From CAYYAQ01 sp964469555 (lineage in GTDB: Bacteria; Planctomycetota; UBA1135; UBA2386), in NCBI GenBank assembly GCA_964469555.1, contig CAYYAQ010000051.1, forward strand, positions 1-33,411: a stretch of DNA of 33,411 nt. The letters are read 5' to 3'. Below, piece after piece: positions 15,697-24,715 of the stretch (positions are counted from its first letter, which is position 1; each line of letters begins with the position of its first letter). The notes under the pieces were generated by a model. That model made no database searches. It saw nothing but the letters and a program-made list of their open reading frames with translations, and had not been told where the DNA came from. The translations under genes and the position numbers were made by a program.

Positions 15697-18600
15697 GTGA
15701 CAACCACGCCGGCGAGGCCCCAACGCGTAGACCCCCTGCTCGTCGATGACGCGGGCCATGCCGAACTCTTGCTCGGCAACGAGGCCATCGTGCGCGGTGC
15801 GCTCGAGGCGGGCGTGGGTCTTGCGTGTGGCTATCCCGGCACGCCGTCGTCCGAAGTCACCGACAGCTTCGCGCGGATCGCCGGCGACCGCGGGATCCAC
15901 TTCGAGTACTCCGTCAACGAGAAGATCGCGCTGGAGATGGCATTCGCGGCGTCCCTCGCCGGCACGCGTTCCATCGTGGCGATGAAGCACCTGGGGCTGA
16001 TGGCGGCCGGCGACCCGCTGACGACGATTCCGTACGTCGGGACCATCGCGGGAATGGTGATCGTCAGCGCTGGCGACCCGTCGTGCCTGACCAGCCCCAA
16101 CGAACAGGATCAGCGCCACGTGGCGCTGATGCTGCACATCCCAATGCTGGAGCCGAGCACCGCGCAGGAAGCCCTCGAGATGACCCGGTTCGCGTTCGAG
16201 TTGTCCGAGAAAGCCGAGTTGCCGGTGATCCTGCGCCCGATGACGCGGCTGTGTCACACCCGCGCCGAGGTGAAGTACGGCGCGCTCAGGGATCCCGAAT
16301 TCAAGGGCTTTCGTCGCGATCCCAGCCGGTTCGTTCCCATCCCCGCCAACGCGCGACGCCTGCGCGGCAGGATCAACGAACGCATCGGCATCGCCAGGGA
16401 CATGGTGGCCGCATCCGGCTTCCTGCAGAGCCACGGAAGCGGCAAGACCATGATCGTCGCCACGGGAGTGCCGAGCCCCACCTGCCTCGACGTGCTCCGT
16501 TCGCAGGGCCTCGAACGCGAGGTGAAGCTGCTGCACCTGGGTGTCGTGTTCCCGCTCGCCGACGAGTGGTTGCTGCAACAACTGCGAGACGTGGAGCGCG
16601 TGTTGGTCCTGGAGGAGTTGCTGCCGTTCATCGAGGACTCATTGCGCGCACTCTGCTCACGACACGGACTCGACGTGGAGATCCTCGGCAAGGGAACCGG
16701 CCATCTACCCGATCACTTCGAATACGAGCCTCGGGTCATCCAGAAGGGCATCCACGCTGCGCTGGGATTGGGGGATCCCCCGCCAGATCCCATGATGGCC
16801 GAACCGGTACCGACCCGTCCACCGGTGCTGTGCCCAGCCTGCCCCCACCGCGCCGCGTTCTTCGCCGCCCGGGCAGTATTTGGCGATGACACCCTCTACT
16901 TCAACGACATCGGTTGCTACACGCTCGGTTTCGGTGCGCCACTGAAGGCGGCCGACGCGCTGTTGTGCATGGGCGCAGGCTTCACCCTGGCCGCGGGAGT
17001 CAGTCGGACGACCGGCGAGCGGACCGTGGGCTTCATGGGCGACTCGACGTTCTTTCACTCCGGGATGCCGGCGCTGCTCAACGCCGTCAAGTCCGACGCG
17101 AACATGGTGGCGGTGATCATGGACAACGAGGTCACCGCCATGACCGGGTTCCAGGAGAGTCCTACCGTCGAAGTCGAGAGCGGTCATCCGAAGCGCCGCG
17201 TCGACATCGAGGGCGTCGTGCGCGCATTGGGATGCGAACACGTCGAGACCGTCGATCCGGACAACCTCGCGGCGACGACACAGGCTTTTCGTCGGGCCGA
17301 GGCACGAAGTGGGCTGGTGACCATCATCACCAAGCGACCCTGCCCGGTGTTCTTCCGCAGGGTTGGCGATGGCGGGACACCACGCAAGGCCGGCGAAGAG
17401 TCACCGGGAGAACCCTGGTCCGTGCCCTACACCATCGATCACTCGCGCTGCCAGCACTGCGGCCGGGACGCCTGTGGCCAACGCTGTGACCAGCCCCCCA
17501 CCGAGTCGTTCCAGCGCAGCATGGCACGGGCCCGCTCGCTCGAGATCGGTACCGCAAAGAACAACCCGCCCAAGGTCGCACCGTGCGCCACGAAGTGCCC
17601 ACTCCACCTGTGCGTCCAGGGCTACGCCGCGCATGTCGCCAGCGGGGACTACGCCGCGGCCTTGGAACTCATCATGCAGCACCTGCCGCTGCCGGACTCG
17701 GTCTGTCGGGTCTGCCACGAGCCATGCCAGATTGCGTGCGTTCGCTCAGCCATCGACGAGCCAGTGGGGATCAACAACCTCAAGCGTTTCGTCCTCGACT
17801 GGGCGGCAGAGCAAGACGAGTTTCCCTACCAACCAGACGTCGAGGAAGCGCACGGACGGCACGTCGCCGTGGTCGGCGCGGGCCCCGGTGGGCTCGCCGC
17901 CGCACACGAGTTGCGGCTGCGCGGCTACCAGGTGACGGTGTACGATGCCGCCAGTGAGCCCGGCGGGATCCTGCTGAGCGGCGTACCCCGCTATCGCCTG
18001 CCACTCGACGTGCTCCGCCGTGACGTCGAGCGTATCCGCGCGGCTGGAGTGCAATTCGAGCTCGGCCGCCGTCTCGGCGACGACCTCGATCTCGACTCGC
18101 TCGTCGATACTCACAACGCGGTCTGTCTGGCGATCGGCGCCGAGCTGGGCCGCCGGATCGAGCTTCCCGGAGTCGGACCAAAGGTCGTCGACGCGCTCAC
18201 CTACCTCGGCAGCAACCGTGACGGCGGCAGAGCCACAGCGCGGCGTGTGCTGGTCATCGGCGGCGGCAACGCAGCGATCGACAGTGCACGCACCGCCTTG
18301 CGTTGCGGAGCAGAAGAAGTCGTCATCGCCTGTCTGGAGAACCGCGCCCAGATGCCGGCCATCGGGGCCGAGATCCACGAAGCCGAGTTCGAGGGCGTGG
18401 AGATCAAGGATCGCCTGCAAGCAGTGAGACTCTGTGACGAGGGAGTGATCTGCGCGCAAGTGGAGCCCCGGGTTGCTGATGACCCCAGCCTGCAGCACGA
18501 CCCCAAGAACTTCGATGTCGTAGCCGGCACCGACGCAATCATCGCAGCCGACCAGGTGATCCTCGCCATCGGTCAGGAGGTCAACACCGCGGCCATCGCG

Positions 18601-19152
18601 TGGGAGGAGGACCAGGTGATCATCAATCTCGATACCGGCGCCACCAGGCGAGCTCGGGTCTTCGCCGCCGGCGACGTGACCGGCGGGGCACAGACCGTGA
18701 CCGATGTGATCGCCCAGGGCCTGCGTGCCGCCTGGGGTATCGACCGAGAGCTGCGCGGCGAAGCGGCTGCGGATCATCGACTACCACCACCGCGCGTCTC
18801 GGCACAACCGGCTGCGGAGCGGCCCGGTGTGCACCGGCGACACAACACGCAGCGGCAGCGGCCCGCCGAACTCGATCGTACGGAGCGAACCTCCAGCTTC
18901 GCGCAGGTGACCGGTGTCTTGACTGAGACGCAGGCCCGCGCAGAAGCCGAGCGTTGCATGATCTGCGGACAGTGCGGCAATTGCCGCTCGTGTCTGGATC
19001 TGTTCGGTTGCCCGGCCATCTTCGTCGATCCGGACATGCGGGTGCAGATCGATGCCGGCCTGTGTGTTGGCTGCGGAGTGTGCGCGCAATTCTGCCCCAA
19101 CGGCGCCATCCATCCGGTCGCGCCAGCGAGTTGCGAGGTGAGCGATGACTGA
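15697..19152 (+). CDS. iorA: Indolepyruvate:ferredoxin oxidoreductase alpha, fused to GltD-like NAD(P)H oxidoreductase
   Basis: 1151 residues from the GTG at 15697 (GGAGAG seven bases upstream). Residues about 20-560 form the normal IorA core. They carry the N-terminal pyrimidine-binding domain with GYPGTPSSEV (45-54) and the C-terminal thiamine-diphosphate domain with CPACPHRAAFF, FNDIGCYTLG, GDSTFFHSG (~448) and DNEVTAMTG (~475). The enzyme decarboxylates indolepyruvate and other aryl-2-oxoacids with CoA to arylacetyl-CoA, passing electrons on. A Cys-rich link (CQHCGRDACGQRC, ~585) leads into a complete glutamate-synthase-small-subunit-like module. This has an Fe-S N-region (CATKCPLHLC), an FAD motif GAGPGGLAAAHE (~728), an NAD(P) motif GGGNAAIDSARTA (~855) and the closing AAGDVTGG. 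The C-terminus has two further Fe-S motifs (CMICGQCGNC and CVGCGVCAQFCP). The fusion would let electrons pass directly to NAD(P). It overlaps iorB by 8 bases. Confidence 0.9.
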   Translation: MTTTPARPQRVDPLLVDDAGHAELLLGNEAIVRGALEAGVGLACGYPGTPSSEVTDSFARIAGDRGIHFEYSVNEKIALEMAFAASLAGTRSIVAMKHLGLMAAGDPLTTIPYVGTIAGMVIVSAGDPSCLTSPNEQDQRHVALMLHIPMLEPSTAQEALEMTRFAFELSEKAELPVILRPMTRLCHTRAEVKYGALRDPEFKGFRRDPSRFVPIPANARRLRGRINERIGIARDMVAASGFLQSHGSGKTMIVATGVPSPTCLDVLRSQGLEREVKLLHLGVVFPLADEWLLQQLRDVERVLVLEELLPFIEDSLRALCSRHGLDVEILGKGTGHLPDHFEYEPRVIQKGIHAALGLGDPPPDPMMAEPVPTRPPVLCPACPHRAAFFAARAVFGDDTLYFNDIGCYTLGFGAPLKAADALLCMGAGFTLAAGVSRTTGERTVGFMGDSTFFHSGMPALLNAVKSDANMVAVIMDNEVTAMTGFQESPTVEVESGHPKRRVDIEGVVRALGCEHVETVDPDNLAATTQAFRRAEARSGLVTIITKRPCPVFFRRVGDGGTPRKAGEESPGEPWSVPYTIDHSRCQHCGRDACGQRCDQPPTESFQRSMARARSLEIGTAKNNPPKVAPCATKCPLHLCVQGYAAHVASGDYAAALELIMQHLPLPDSVCRVCHEPCQIACVRSAIDEPVGINNLKRFVLDWAAEQDEFPYQPDVEEAHGRHVAVVGAGPGGLAAAHELRLRGYQVTVYDAASEPGGILLSGVPRYRLPLDVLRRDVERIRAAGVQFELGRRLGDDLDLDSLVDTHNAVCLAIGAELGRRIELPGVGPKVVDALTYLGSNRDGGRATARRVLVIGGGNAAIDSARTALRCGAEEVVIACLENRAQMPAIGAEIHEAEFEGVEIKDRLQAVRLCDEGVICAQVEPRVADDPSLQHDPKNFDVVAGTDAIIAADQVILAIGQEVNTAAIAWEEDQVIINLDTGATRRARVFAAGDVTGGAQTVTDVIAQGLRAAWGIDRELRGEAAADHRLPPPRVSAQPAAERPGVHRRHNTQRQRPAELDRTERTSSFAQVTGVLTETQARAEAERCMICGQCGNCRSCLDLFGCPAIFVDPDMRVQIDAGLCVGCGVCAQFCPNGAIHPVAPASCEVSDD

Positions 19153-19780
19153 TGAACCGTTCCGCATCCTCGTGGTAGGCGTCGGCGGACAGGGCGTACT
19201 CGTGGCAACCAAGGTCCTCGGCGATGCCGCCATGAGCGCCGGGCAGACCGTGCACGTCGGGCAGATTCACGGCATGTCCCAGCGGGGCGGCAGCGTGGAG
19301 AGCACCGTCGTGATCGGGGCCGCGCACACGAGTTTCGTCGGCCCGGCCCAGGCGAATGTGGTTTTGGGCTTGGAACCGGTCGAGACGCGGCGCGCCCTCA
19401 GTCGCATGTCAACGAATACCGACGTGGCGATGAGCACCAGTCCGGTTGCGCTGCCGTCGATGTCCGTCCGGGGCGAGAGCTATCCCGATGTGAGTGGCAT
19501 CACCGATGAGATCCGCCGCGTCGCCCGCGGTGTCATCGCCCTCGATGCGACGGCGCTCGCCCTCTCGGCGGGTGATGCACGCTGCCAGAACGTGGTGATG
19601 CTCGGCGTTCTGGACGGACTCGCCCTGCTCCCCTTCGATCACGACGCATTGGCCATGGCCGTGGACCAGCAGAGCCCCGAGCGATTCGTGGAAACCAATC
19701 GCCGGGCCCTCGACCTGGGCCGCCAACGCGGAAAACAGTTCCGGCAGCAAACCGGCGAAGAGAGGTGCTTGCAACCATGA
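19145..19780 (+). CDS. iorB: Indolepyruvate:ferredoxin oxidoreductase beta subunit
   Basis: 211 residues from the ATG at 19145, inside the last codons of iorA. The family signature is clear: VGVGGQGVLVATKVLG (residues 11-26) and IHGMSQRGGSV (41-51), followed by QANVVLGLEPVE. IorB is the gamma-domain-like partner that completes the IorAB oxidoreductase; length is normal for the family. It is coupled to iorA by an 8-base overlap and to the next gene by ATGA. With the aminotransferase at the right edge it would turn tryptophan-derived indolepyruvate into indoleacetyl-CoA. Phenylpyruvate and 4-hydroxyphenylpyruvate are also known substrates of the family, so specificity is inferred from the neighbours. 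Confidence 0.92.
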   Translation: MTDEPFRILVVGVGGQGVLVATKVLGDAAMSAGQTVHVGQIHGMSQRGGSVESTVVIGAAHTSFVGPAQANVVLGLEPVETRRALSRMSTNTDVAMSTSPVALPSMSVRGESYPDVSGITDEIRRVARGVIALDATALALSAGDARCQNVVMLGVLDGLALLPFDHDALAMAVDQQSPERFVETNRRALDLGRQRGKQFRQQTGEERCLQP

Positions 19781-21855
19781 CGTTCAAGATCGGCATCGAC
19801 GTCGGCGGGACATTCACCGATCTGGTCCTGTGGTCGGAGACCTCAGGCCTCTCGACCTTCAAGACCCTCTCCACGCCAGCGGATCCATCGATCGGAGTGC
19901 TGTCAGGGATCGGCTTGATGGCGGACGCGCTGGGATTCAGCGTCGCGGAGTTCGCGGCCCAGACCACCTCGATCGTGCACGGCACGACGGTGACGACGAA
20001 CGCCACACTCACCCGCAACGGCGCCAAGACCGGTCTGCTGACCACCTCCGGGGTGCGCGACGCACTGGAGATGCGGCGGGGCATCCGCGAGGAGCAGTAC
20101 GACAACCGCTACCAGAACGTCGAACCGCTGGTGCCGCGGTACCTGCGCCGCCCGATCGCCGGTCGCCTCGACTACAAGGGCGGCGAAGCGACCCCGCTGT
20201 CGATGGAGGATGTGCAGCACGCCCTCGCGCTGTTCAGGTCCGAGGGCGTCGAGGCAGTCGCCATCTGCTTCATGAACTCGTTCGCCAACCCCAGTCACGA
20301 ACGCGCGGTGGCGGAGATCGTGCGCAGTGAGATGCCCGAGGCGTTCCTCTGTGTCTCATCGGCGGCATCGCCCACCATCCGTTTCTACAACCGTGTATCG
20401 ACAACCGTGCTAAGCGCGTACGTCGGGCCAATCCTGCGCGACTACCTGGACAGCCTGACCACGCGTCTCGCACAAGCAGGCTTTGGCGACGTGCTGCTGA
20501 TCATGCAGTCCAACGGCGGCGTCGCCCTTCCCGATGTGGTCTCCGCGAATCCAGCAACCACGCTACTGTCGGGGCCGGCTGGTGGTCCATGCGCCGCCGC
20601 GGCGTATTCGCAGACCCGGGGTCATGATGATTGCATCGTCGTCGACATGGGCGGCACCAGCTTCGATGCGTCCGTGGTGCGCGGTGGCGCGGCGGCGATG
20701 ACCCACGACGGCGACATCGACCGCCTGCGCATGTCGTTGCCGATGCTGGCCATCGCGACGATCGGCGCCGGCGGTGGGTCGATCGGCCGGGTCGATGTCG
20801 GGGGCTTGCTGCGTATGGGGCCGCAGTCCGCTGGCGCGATGCCCGGACCGGCCTGCTACGGTCGTGGCGGTGATCAGCCGACGTGCACGGATGCCAACGT
20901 GGTACTCGGCTATCTCGATCCTGGGTTCTTCGCCGGCGGCGAGATGACCCTCGATGCCGAGGCGTCGCGCGATGCCGTCCGGGAATTCGTCGCCAGACCC
21001 TTGCAGGTGAGCATCGAAGCCGCGGCGGCGGGGATGTTCCGCGTCATCAACACCAACATGGCCCACGGTGTGCGGGAGATCACCGTGCAGCGTGGAGTCG
21101 ACCCCCGCGAATTCCCGATGGTCGTCGCCGGTGGAGCCGGCGCACTTCACGCCTGCATGATCGCCCGGGAGCTCGAGATGCCCGGCCTCATCGTCCCGCG
21201 CACGGCCTCGGTACTCTGCGCGTGCGGCATGCTGATGACCGACCTGCGGCACGACTACGTGCGCTCGATGGTCTGCAACCTCACCGATCTCGACCTGGAC
21301 AAGGTGCAGAGTCTGGTCGCCGAGATGATCGACGAGGGCACCACCGAGTTGCAACGCGAGGGGATCACCGACGACTCCGCCGAGTTCCAGGCCCAGTTCG
21401 ACCTGCGCTACCTCAAGCAGTACCACGAGGTCACCGTGGATGTCACCGCAGAGAGCATCGCCATCGGTGACCTGACCCAAGTCGCCCAGGCATTTCACGC
21501 CGAGCACGATCGACTCTACGGCTACGACCTGTCCGAGAAAGGCACGCAACTGGAGCTGATCAACCTGCGGGTACGCGCCGTCGGCCACGCGGAGAAACCG
21601 GAACTGCCGCGGATCGAGAGCGGTGGGAGCGACCCATCGGCGGCAAAGAAGAGCACTCGACGCGCCTTCTCACCGGAGCAGGATGAGTTCGTCGAGATGC
21701 CGGTGTTCGACGGCGAGGCGCTGTTGGCCGGCAATGTGATTCGCGGGCCGGCGTTGATCGAGCGCATCGACACGACCATCTTCGTCGCCCAGTCGTTCAC
21801 CGCACAAGTGGACGAACACGGCAGCGTGGTCCTGACAACCTCGGAGGAGCGGTGA
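19777..21855 (+). CDS. hyuA: Hydantoinase/oxoprolinase A subunit (candidate 2-oxoindoleacetate hydrolase)
   Basis: 692 residues from the ATG at 19777, overlapping the iorB stop as ATGA. The N-terminus has the ASKHA-type ATP site FKIGIDVGGTFTDLVL and then VHGTTVTTNATLTR, both diagnostic of HyuA. Further on are LIMQSNGG, LSGPAGG and VDMGGTSFDASVV. HyuA works with HyuB in ATP-dependent opening of cyclic amides (N-methylhydantoin, 5-oxoproline). In the indoleacetate pathway a HyuAB-type enzyme (IaaC/IaaE in Aromatoleum aromaticum) opens the lactam of 2-oxoindole-3-acetate to (2-aminophenyl)succinate. The neighbours here (Mo-hydroxylase, mutase, CoA transferase) fit that role better than hydantoin use or acetone carboxylation. 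The subunit family is certain; the substrate is inferred. Confidence 0.92.
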   Translation: MTFKIGIDVGGTFTDLVLWSETSGLSTFKTLSTPADPSIGVLSGIGLMADALGFSVAEFAAQTTSIVHGTTVTTNATLTRNGAKTGLLTTSGVRDALEMRRGIREEQYDNRYQNVEPLVPRYLRRPIAGRLDYKGGEATPLSMEDVQHALALFRSEGVEAVAICFMNSFANPSHERAVAEIVRSEMPEAFLCVSSAASPTIRFYNRVSTTVLSAYVGPILRDYLDSLTTRLAQAGFGDVLLIMQSNGGVALPDVVSANPATTLLSGPAGGPCAAAAYSQTRGHDDCIVVDMGGTSFDASVVRGGAAAMTHDGDIDRLRMSLPMLAIATIGAGGGSIGRVDVGGLLRMGPQSAGAMPGPACYGRGGDQPTCTDANVVLGYLDPGFFAGGEMTLDAEASRDAVREFVARPLQVSIEAAAAGMFRVINTNMAHGVREITVQRGVDPREFPMVVAGGAGALHACMIARELEMPGLIVPRTASVLCACGMLMTDLRHDYVRSMVCNLTDLDLDKVQSLVAEMIDEGTTELQREGITDDSAEFQAQFDLRYLKQYHEVTVDVTAESIAIGDLTQVAQAFHAEHDRLYGYDLSEKGTQLELINLRVRAVGHAEKPELPRIESGGSDPSAAKKSTRRAFSPEQDEFVEMPVFDGEALLAGNVIRGPALIERIDTTIFVAQSFTAQVDEHGSVVLTTSEER

Positions 21856-23594
21856 TGTCTGACATCGTGATCGACAAGGTCCTGGTTTCGATTCTCGGAA
21901 GAGCGCTGAAGGCGATCACCGACGAGATGAGCCTCAGCATGGAGAAGACCACGCGCTCGCCGATCCTCTGCGAGGCGAAGGACTTCGTGACCGGGCTGTA
22001 CGACGCCGAAGGCGGCATGCTCGAGCAGACCGAGAACCTGCCGATCCTCAGCTTCTCGTTGAGTCCGGTCTGTGCCCACATCGCCGAGAAGTTCCGGGGC
22101 AACGTGTTCCCAGGTGACGTCTTCTTCCACAACGACGTGTTCACGCTGGGCAACCAGAACAACGACGTCGCGGCGTTCAAGCCGATCTTCAGCGGCGAGG
22201 AGCTCGTCGGCTGGTCAGCGACGAAGGGTCACCAGGCGGATATCGGCGGCAACGTGCGCGGCGGCTACAACCCGAACGCGACCGAGGTCTGGCAAGAGGC
22301 GCTGCGCATACCAGCGGTCAAGGTCGTCGAGCGCGGCGTGGTACGCCAGGACGTCTGGGATCTCATCTTCGCGAACGTCCGCCTCGACATCGTGCAAGAG
22401 GACATGCGCGCGGAGATCGGCGCTTGCACCGTCGGCGAACGACGGTTCATCGCTTTGATCGAGAAGTACGGCCTCGACGTGTTCCGGGCCCACACCGACG
22501 ACCTCATCGAGGCGACCCGCAAGATGATGCAGGCGGAGATCCGCGGCATCCCGAACGGCACCTATCACGGCGAAGGCAGCGTCTACTACGACGGCAAGAA
22601 CGTCGGCTCCAAGTACCAGATCCGCGTCGCGATCACGGTCGAGGACGAGGCGATCACCTTCGACTACAGCGACACCGATCCGCAGACCGATGCGTTCGTC
22701 AACGGTACCTACACGTCGAGCGCCTCAGCGACGGTGCTGACGTTCTTGCAGATGGTCGATCCGGACATCCCCCACAACCGAGGGATGGTCGACCCACTGA
22801 ACATCATCATCCCCGAGGGGACGATCCTCAACGCGGCATACCCCAAGGCGACGACGTTCGGCAACCACCTGTGCCCGCCGAATGCCGACGCGATCATCCG
22901 CGCCCTCGCCCCGGTGATCCCCGATCGGGTCACGGCGGGATGGAACAACCTGCTGTGCTCGCTCTCCAGCGGAGGTGATCCACGCCGGGGCAACGCTCCC
23001 TACATCGATATCCTGTTCATGGGGCTCAAGGGCGGGTCGGGTGCGATGCGCGACTGCGACGGCTACGACCACATCGGCATGATCGACGCGTCGGGCGGCG
23101 TGCTGGATCAGGACTACGAGATGTTCGAGCAGCAGACGCCGCACACCCTGATCGAACACGAGTACATCACCGACTCGGCCGGTCCAGGCGAGCATCGTGG
23201 TGGCCTGGGTGTGCGCACCGTCTACGAAGTCGGTGGCGAGGACACCCAAATCGTCACGTTCGGTGACGGTGACGTCGAACCAGCGTTCGGTCTGAACGGC
23301 GGCGGCAGCGGAACCCTGAATACGATCGAGTTGCGCTATCCCGATGGTGAAGTCGTCGTACCACGGAGCAAGGACCTGATCACCGGGGTCCCTACCGGCA
23401 CCATCTACCGCCAAGACGCGGGTGGCGGCGGCGGCTACGGCGATCCTCTGGACCGCCCCATCGAGGTCGTCGGCCGGGAAGTGCGCAACGGCGTGATCTC
23501 GGCACAGACTGCAAAGGACACCTATCGCGTCGCCATCGATCCCACCACGGGTATCGTCGACACTGACCAAACCGCAACGCTACGTGGGAGCTGA
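21855..23594 (+). CDS. hyuB: Hydantoinase/oxoprolinase B subunit
   Basis: 579 residues from the ATG at 21855, which shares one base with the hyuA stop (TGATG). GGAGGAG lies five bases before the start region; a GTG at 21852 is an equivalent start. HyuB hallmarks are the N-terminal EMSLSMEKTTRSPILCEAKDF, FFHNDVFTLGNQNND, GWSATKGHQADIGG, and the C-terminal AGPGEHRGGLGVRTVYEV and GGGGGYGDPL. It forms the ATP-dependent amidohydrolase with HyuA. Length is typical. The gene ends two bases before the acyl-CoA dehydrogenase GTG, so the two are co-transcribed. The likely physiological substrate is 2-oxoindole-3-acetate, by analogy with the IaaC/IaaE pair. Confidence 0.92.
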   Translation: MSDIVIDKVLVSILGRALKAITDEMSLSMEKTTRSPILCEAKDFVTGLYDAEGGMLEQTENLPILSFSLSPVCAHIAEKFRGNVFPGDVFFHNDVFTLGNQNNDVAAFKPIFSGEELVGWSATKGHQADIGGNVRGGYNPNATEVWQEALRIPAVKVVERGVVRQDVWDLIFANVRLDIVQEDMRAEIGACTVGERRFIALIEKYGLDVFRAHTDDLIEATRKMMQAEIRGIPNGTYHGEGSVYYDGKNVGSKYQIRVAITVEDEAITFDYSDTDPQTDAFVNGTYTSSASATVLTFLQMVDPDIPHNRGMVDPLNIIIPEGTILNAAYPKATTFGNHLCPPNADAIIRALAPVIPDRVTAGWNNLLCSLSSGGDPRRGNAPYIDILFMGLKGGSGAMRDCDGYDHIGMIDASGGVLDQDYEMFEQQTPHTLIEHEYITDSAGPGEHRGGLGVRTVYEVGGEDTQIVTFGDGDVEPAFGLNGGGSGTLNTIELRYPDGEVVVPRSKDLITGVPTGTIYRQDAGGGGGYGDPLDRPIEVVGREVRNGVISAQTAKDTYRVAIDPTTGIVDTDQTATLRGS

Positions 23595-23596
23595 CG

Positions 23597-24715
23597 GTGG
23601 ACCTTGCACTGAACGACGAACAGAACGCGATCCAAGAGCTGTTCCACGAATTCGCGGCGGATCGAATCCGGCCGCTGGCGGCGGACCTGGACGAGAACCC
23701 CCGCTTCGCCAAGGAGCTGTTCGGCCAGGCCGGTGAACTCGGGTTCTACGGCATGCGCTACGCGGAGCCCGACGGCACCGGCATGGACATGCTGTCCTAC
23801 CTGCTCGCCGTCGAGGAGCTGGCCTGGGGAAGCCTCGGCGTGGCGGCGACCTGCACCATGCAATCGCTGATGGGAACCCACTTCGTGCACCGGCATAGCG
23901 TTGGCGAGGTGCGCGAGCGGTTGCTCGGCGCAGCGCTCCGTGGCGAGGTGATCGGCACGATCTGCATGACCGAGCCCGATGCCGGCAGCGATCTGTTCTC
24001 GATGACCACCTCGGCTGTCGAGAACGACGGCCAGTGGCTGATCTCCGGTCAGAAGACCTGGATCACGGCGGCGCCGATCGCGGACATGTTCACGGTGTTC
24101 GCCCGCACCGGCGACAAGGAGCTGAGTATCTTCCTGGTCGAGCGTGGCACCGAGGGCCTGACGGTTGGCCGCCCCATCGAGAAGATGGGAGTGAAGTGCT
24201 CATTGACCTCGGAGCTCTCCTTCGACCAGACACCGGCGACCTGCATGCTCGGCCACCAGGGTGCCGGCATGGAGAGCCTCCGCGAGGTGCTGGCGGACAT
24301 CCGACTGATGACGGCGGCGCTGGCCCTCGGCGTCGGGCGTGCTGCCTACGAGGACTCGCTCGCCTACGCCCAGGAGCGGGTGCAGTTCGGCAAGCCGATC
24401 CACAAGTTCCAGTCGATCCAGAACCACCTAGCCGAGATGCGGGTCCAGCTCGAGGCGGCCCGTCGCCTCATCTACTGGGCGGCGTGGCGAAGCGATCAGG
24501 GTATGCCAAGCGCCGACGAGTCGTCGATGGCCAAGCTGTTTGCCAGCGAAGCCGCGGTGGACGTGTGCGATCGGGCGACGCGGATCATGGCCAGCTACGG
24601 CTACGCATCCGAGTATCCCACCGAGCGCTACCTGCGCGACGCCCGATTCACGTTGGTCGGCGGCGGAACCTCGGAGATCCTGCGGATGAACATCGCTCGC
24701 AGCCTGACCAGATGA
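23597..24715 (+). CDS. iaaF: Acyl-CoA dehydrogenase without the usual base; candidate decarboxylating benzylmalonyl-CoA dehydrogenase
   Basis: 372 residues from a GTG at 23597. Standard family features are TICMTEPDAGSD (121-132), WLISGQKTWIT (147-157), ERVQFGKPIHKFQSIQNHLAEM (key part 260-281) and the FAD-contacting C-terminus GGGTSEILRMNIARSL. In most short- and medium-chain enzymes the catalytic Glu lies two residues before the Thr (YEGT); here that position is Gly356 (VGGGT). The alternative isovaleryl-type position appears to be Ile235. In the decarboxylating benzylmalonyl-CoA dehydrogenase (IaaF), loss of the 2-carboxyl replaces proton abstraction at C2, so a base is not needed, which fits this sequence. 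The expected reaction is (2-aminobenzyl)malonyl-CoA to 2-aminocinnamoyl-CoA plus CO2. The symbol is given by pathway context and motif, not by a search. It overlaps the next gene as ATGA. Confidence 0.85.
   Translation: MDLALNDEQNAIQELFHEFAADRIRPLAADLDENPRFAKELFGQAGELGFYGMRYAEPDGTGMDMLSYLLAVEELAWGSLGVAATCTMQSLMGTHFVHRHSVGEVRERLLGAALRGEVIGTICMTEPDAGSDLFSMTTSAVENDGQWLISGQKTWITAAPIADMFTVFARTGDKELSIFLVERGTEGLTVGRPIEKMGVKCSLTSELSFDQTPATCMLGHQGAGMESLREVLADIRLMTAALALGVGRAAYEDSLAYAQERVQFGKPIHKFQSIQNHLAEMRVQLEAARRLIYWAAWRSDQGMPSADESSMAKLFASEAAVDVCDRATRIMASYGYASEYPTERYLRDARFTLVGGGTSEILRMNIARSLTR

Noticed and set aside
19777..23594. Acetone carboxylase or ordinary hydantoin-utilisation genes
   Set aside because: There is no third acetone carboxylase subunit, no hydantoin racemase, carbamoylase or transporter nearby, and the surrounding enzymes point to lactam opening in an aromatic pathway.
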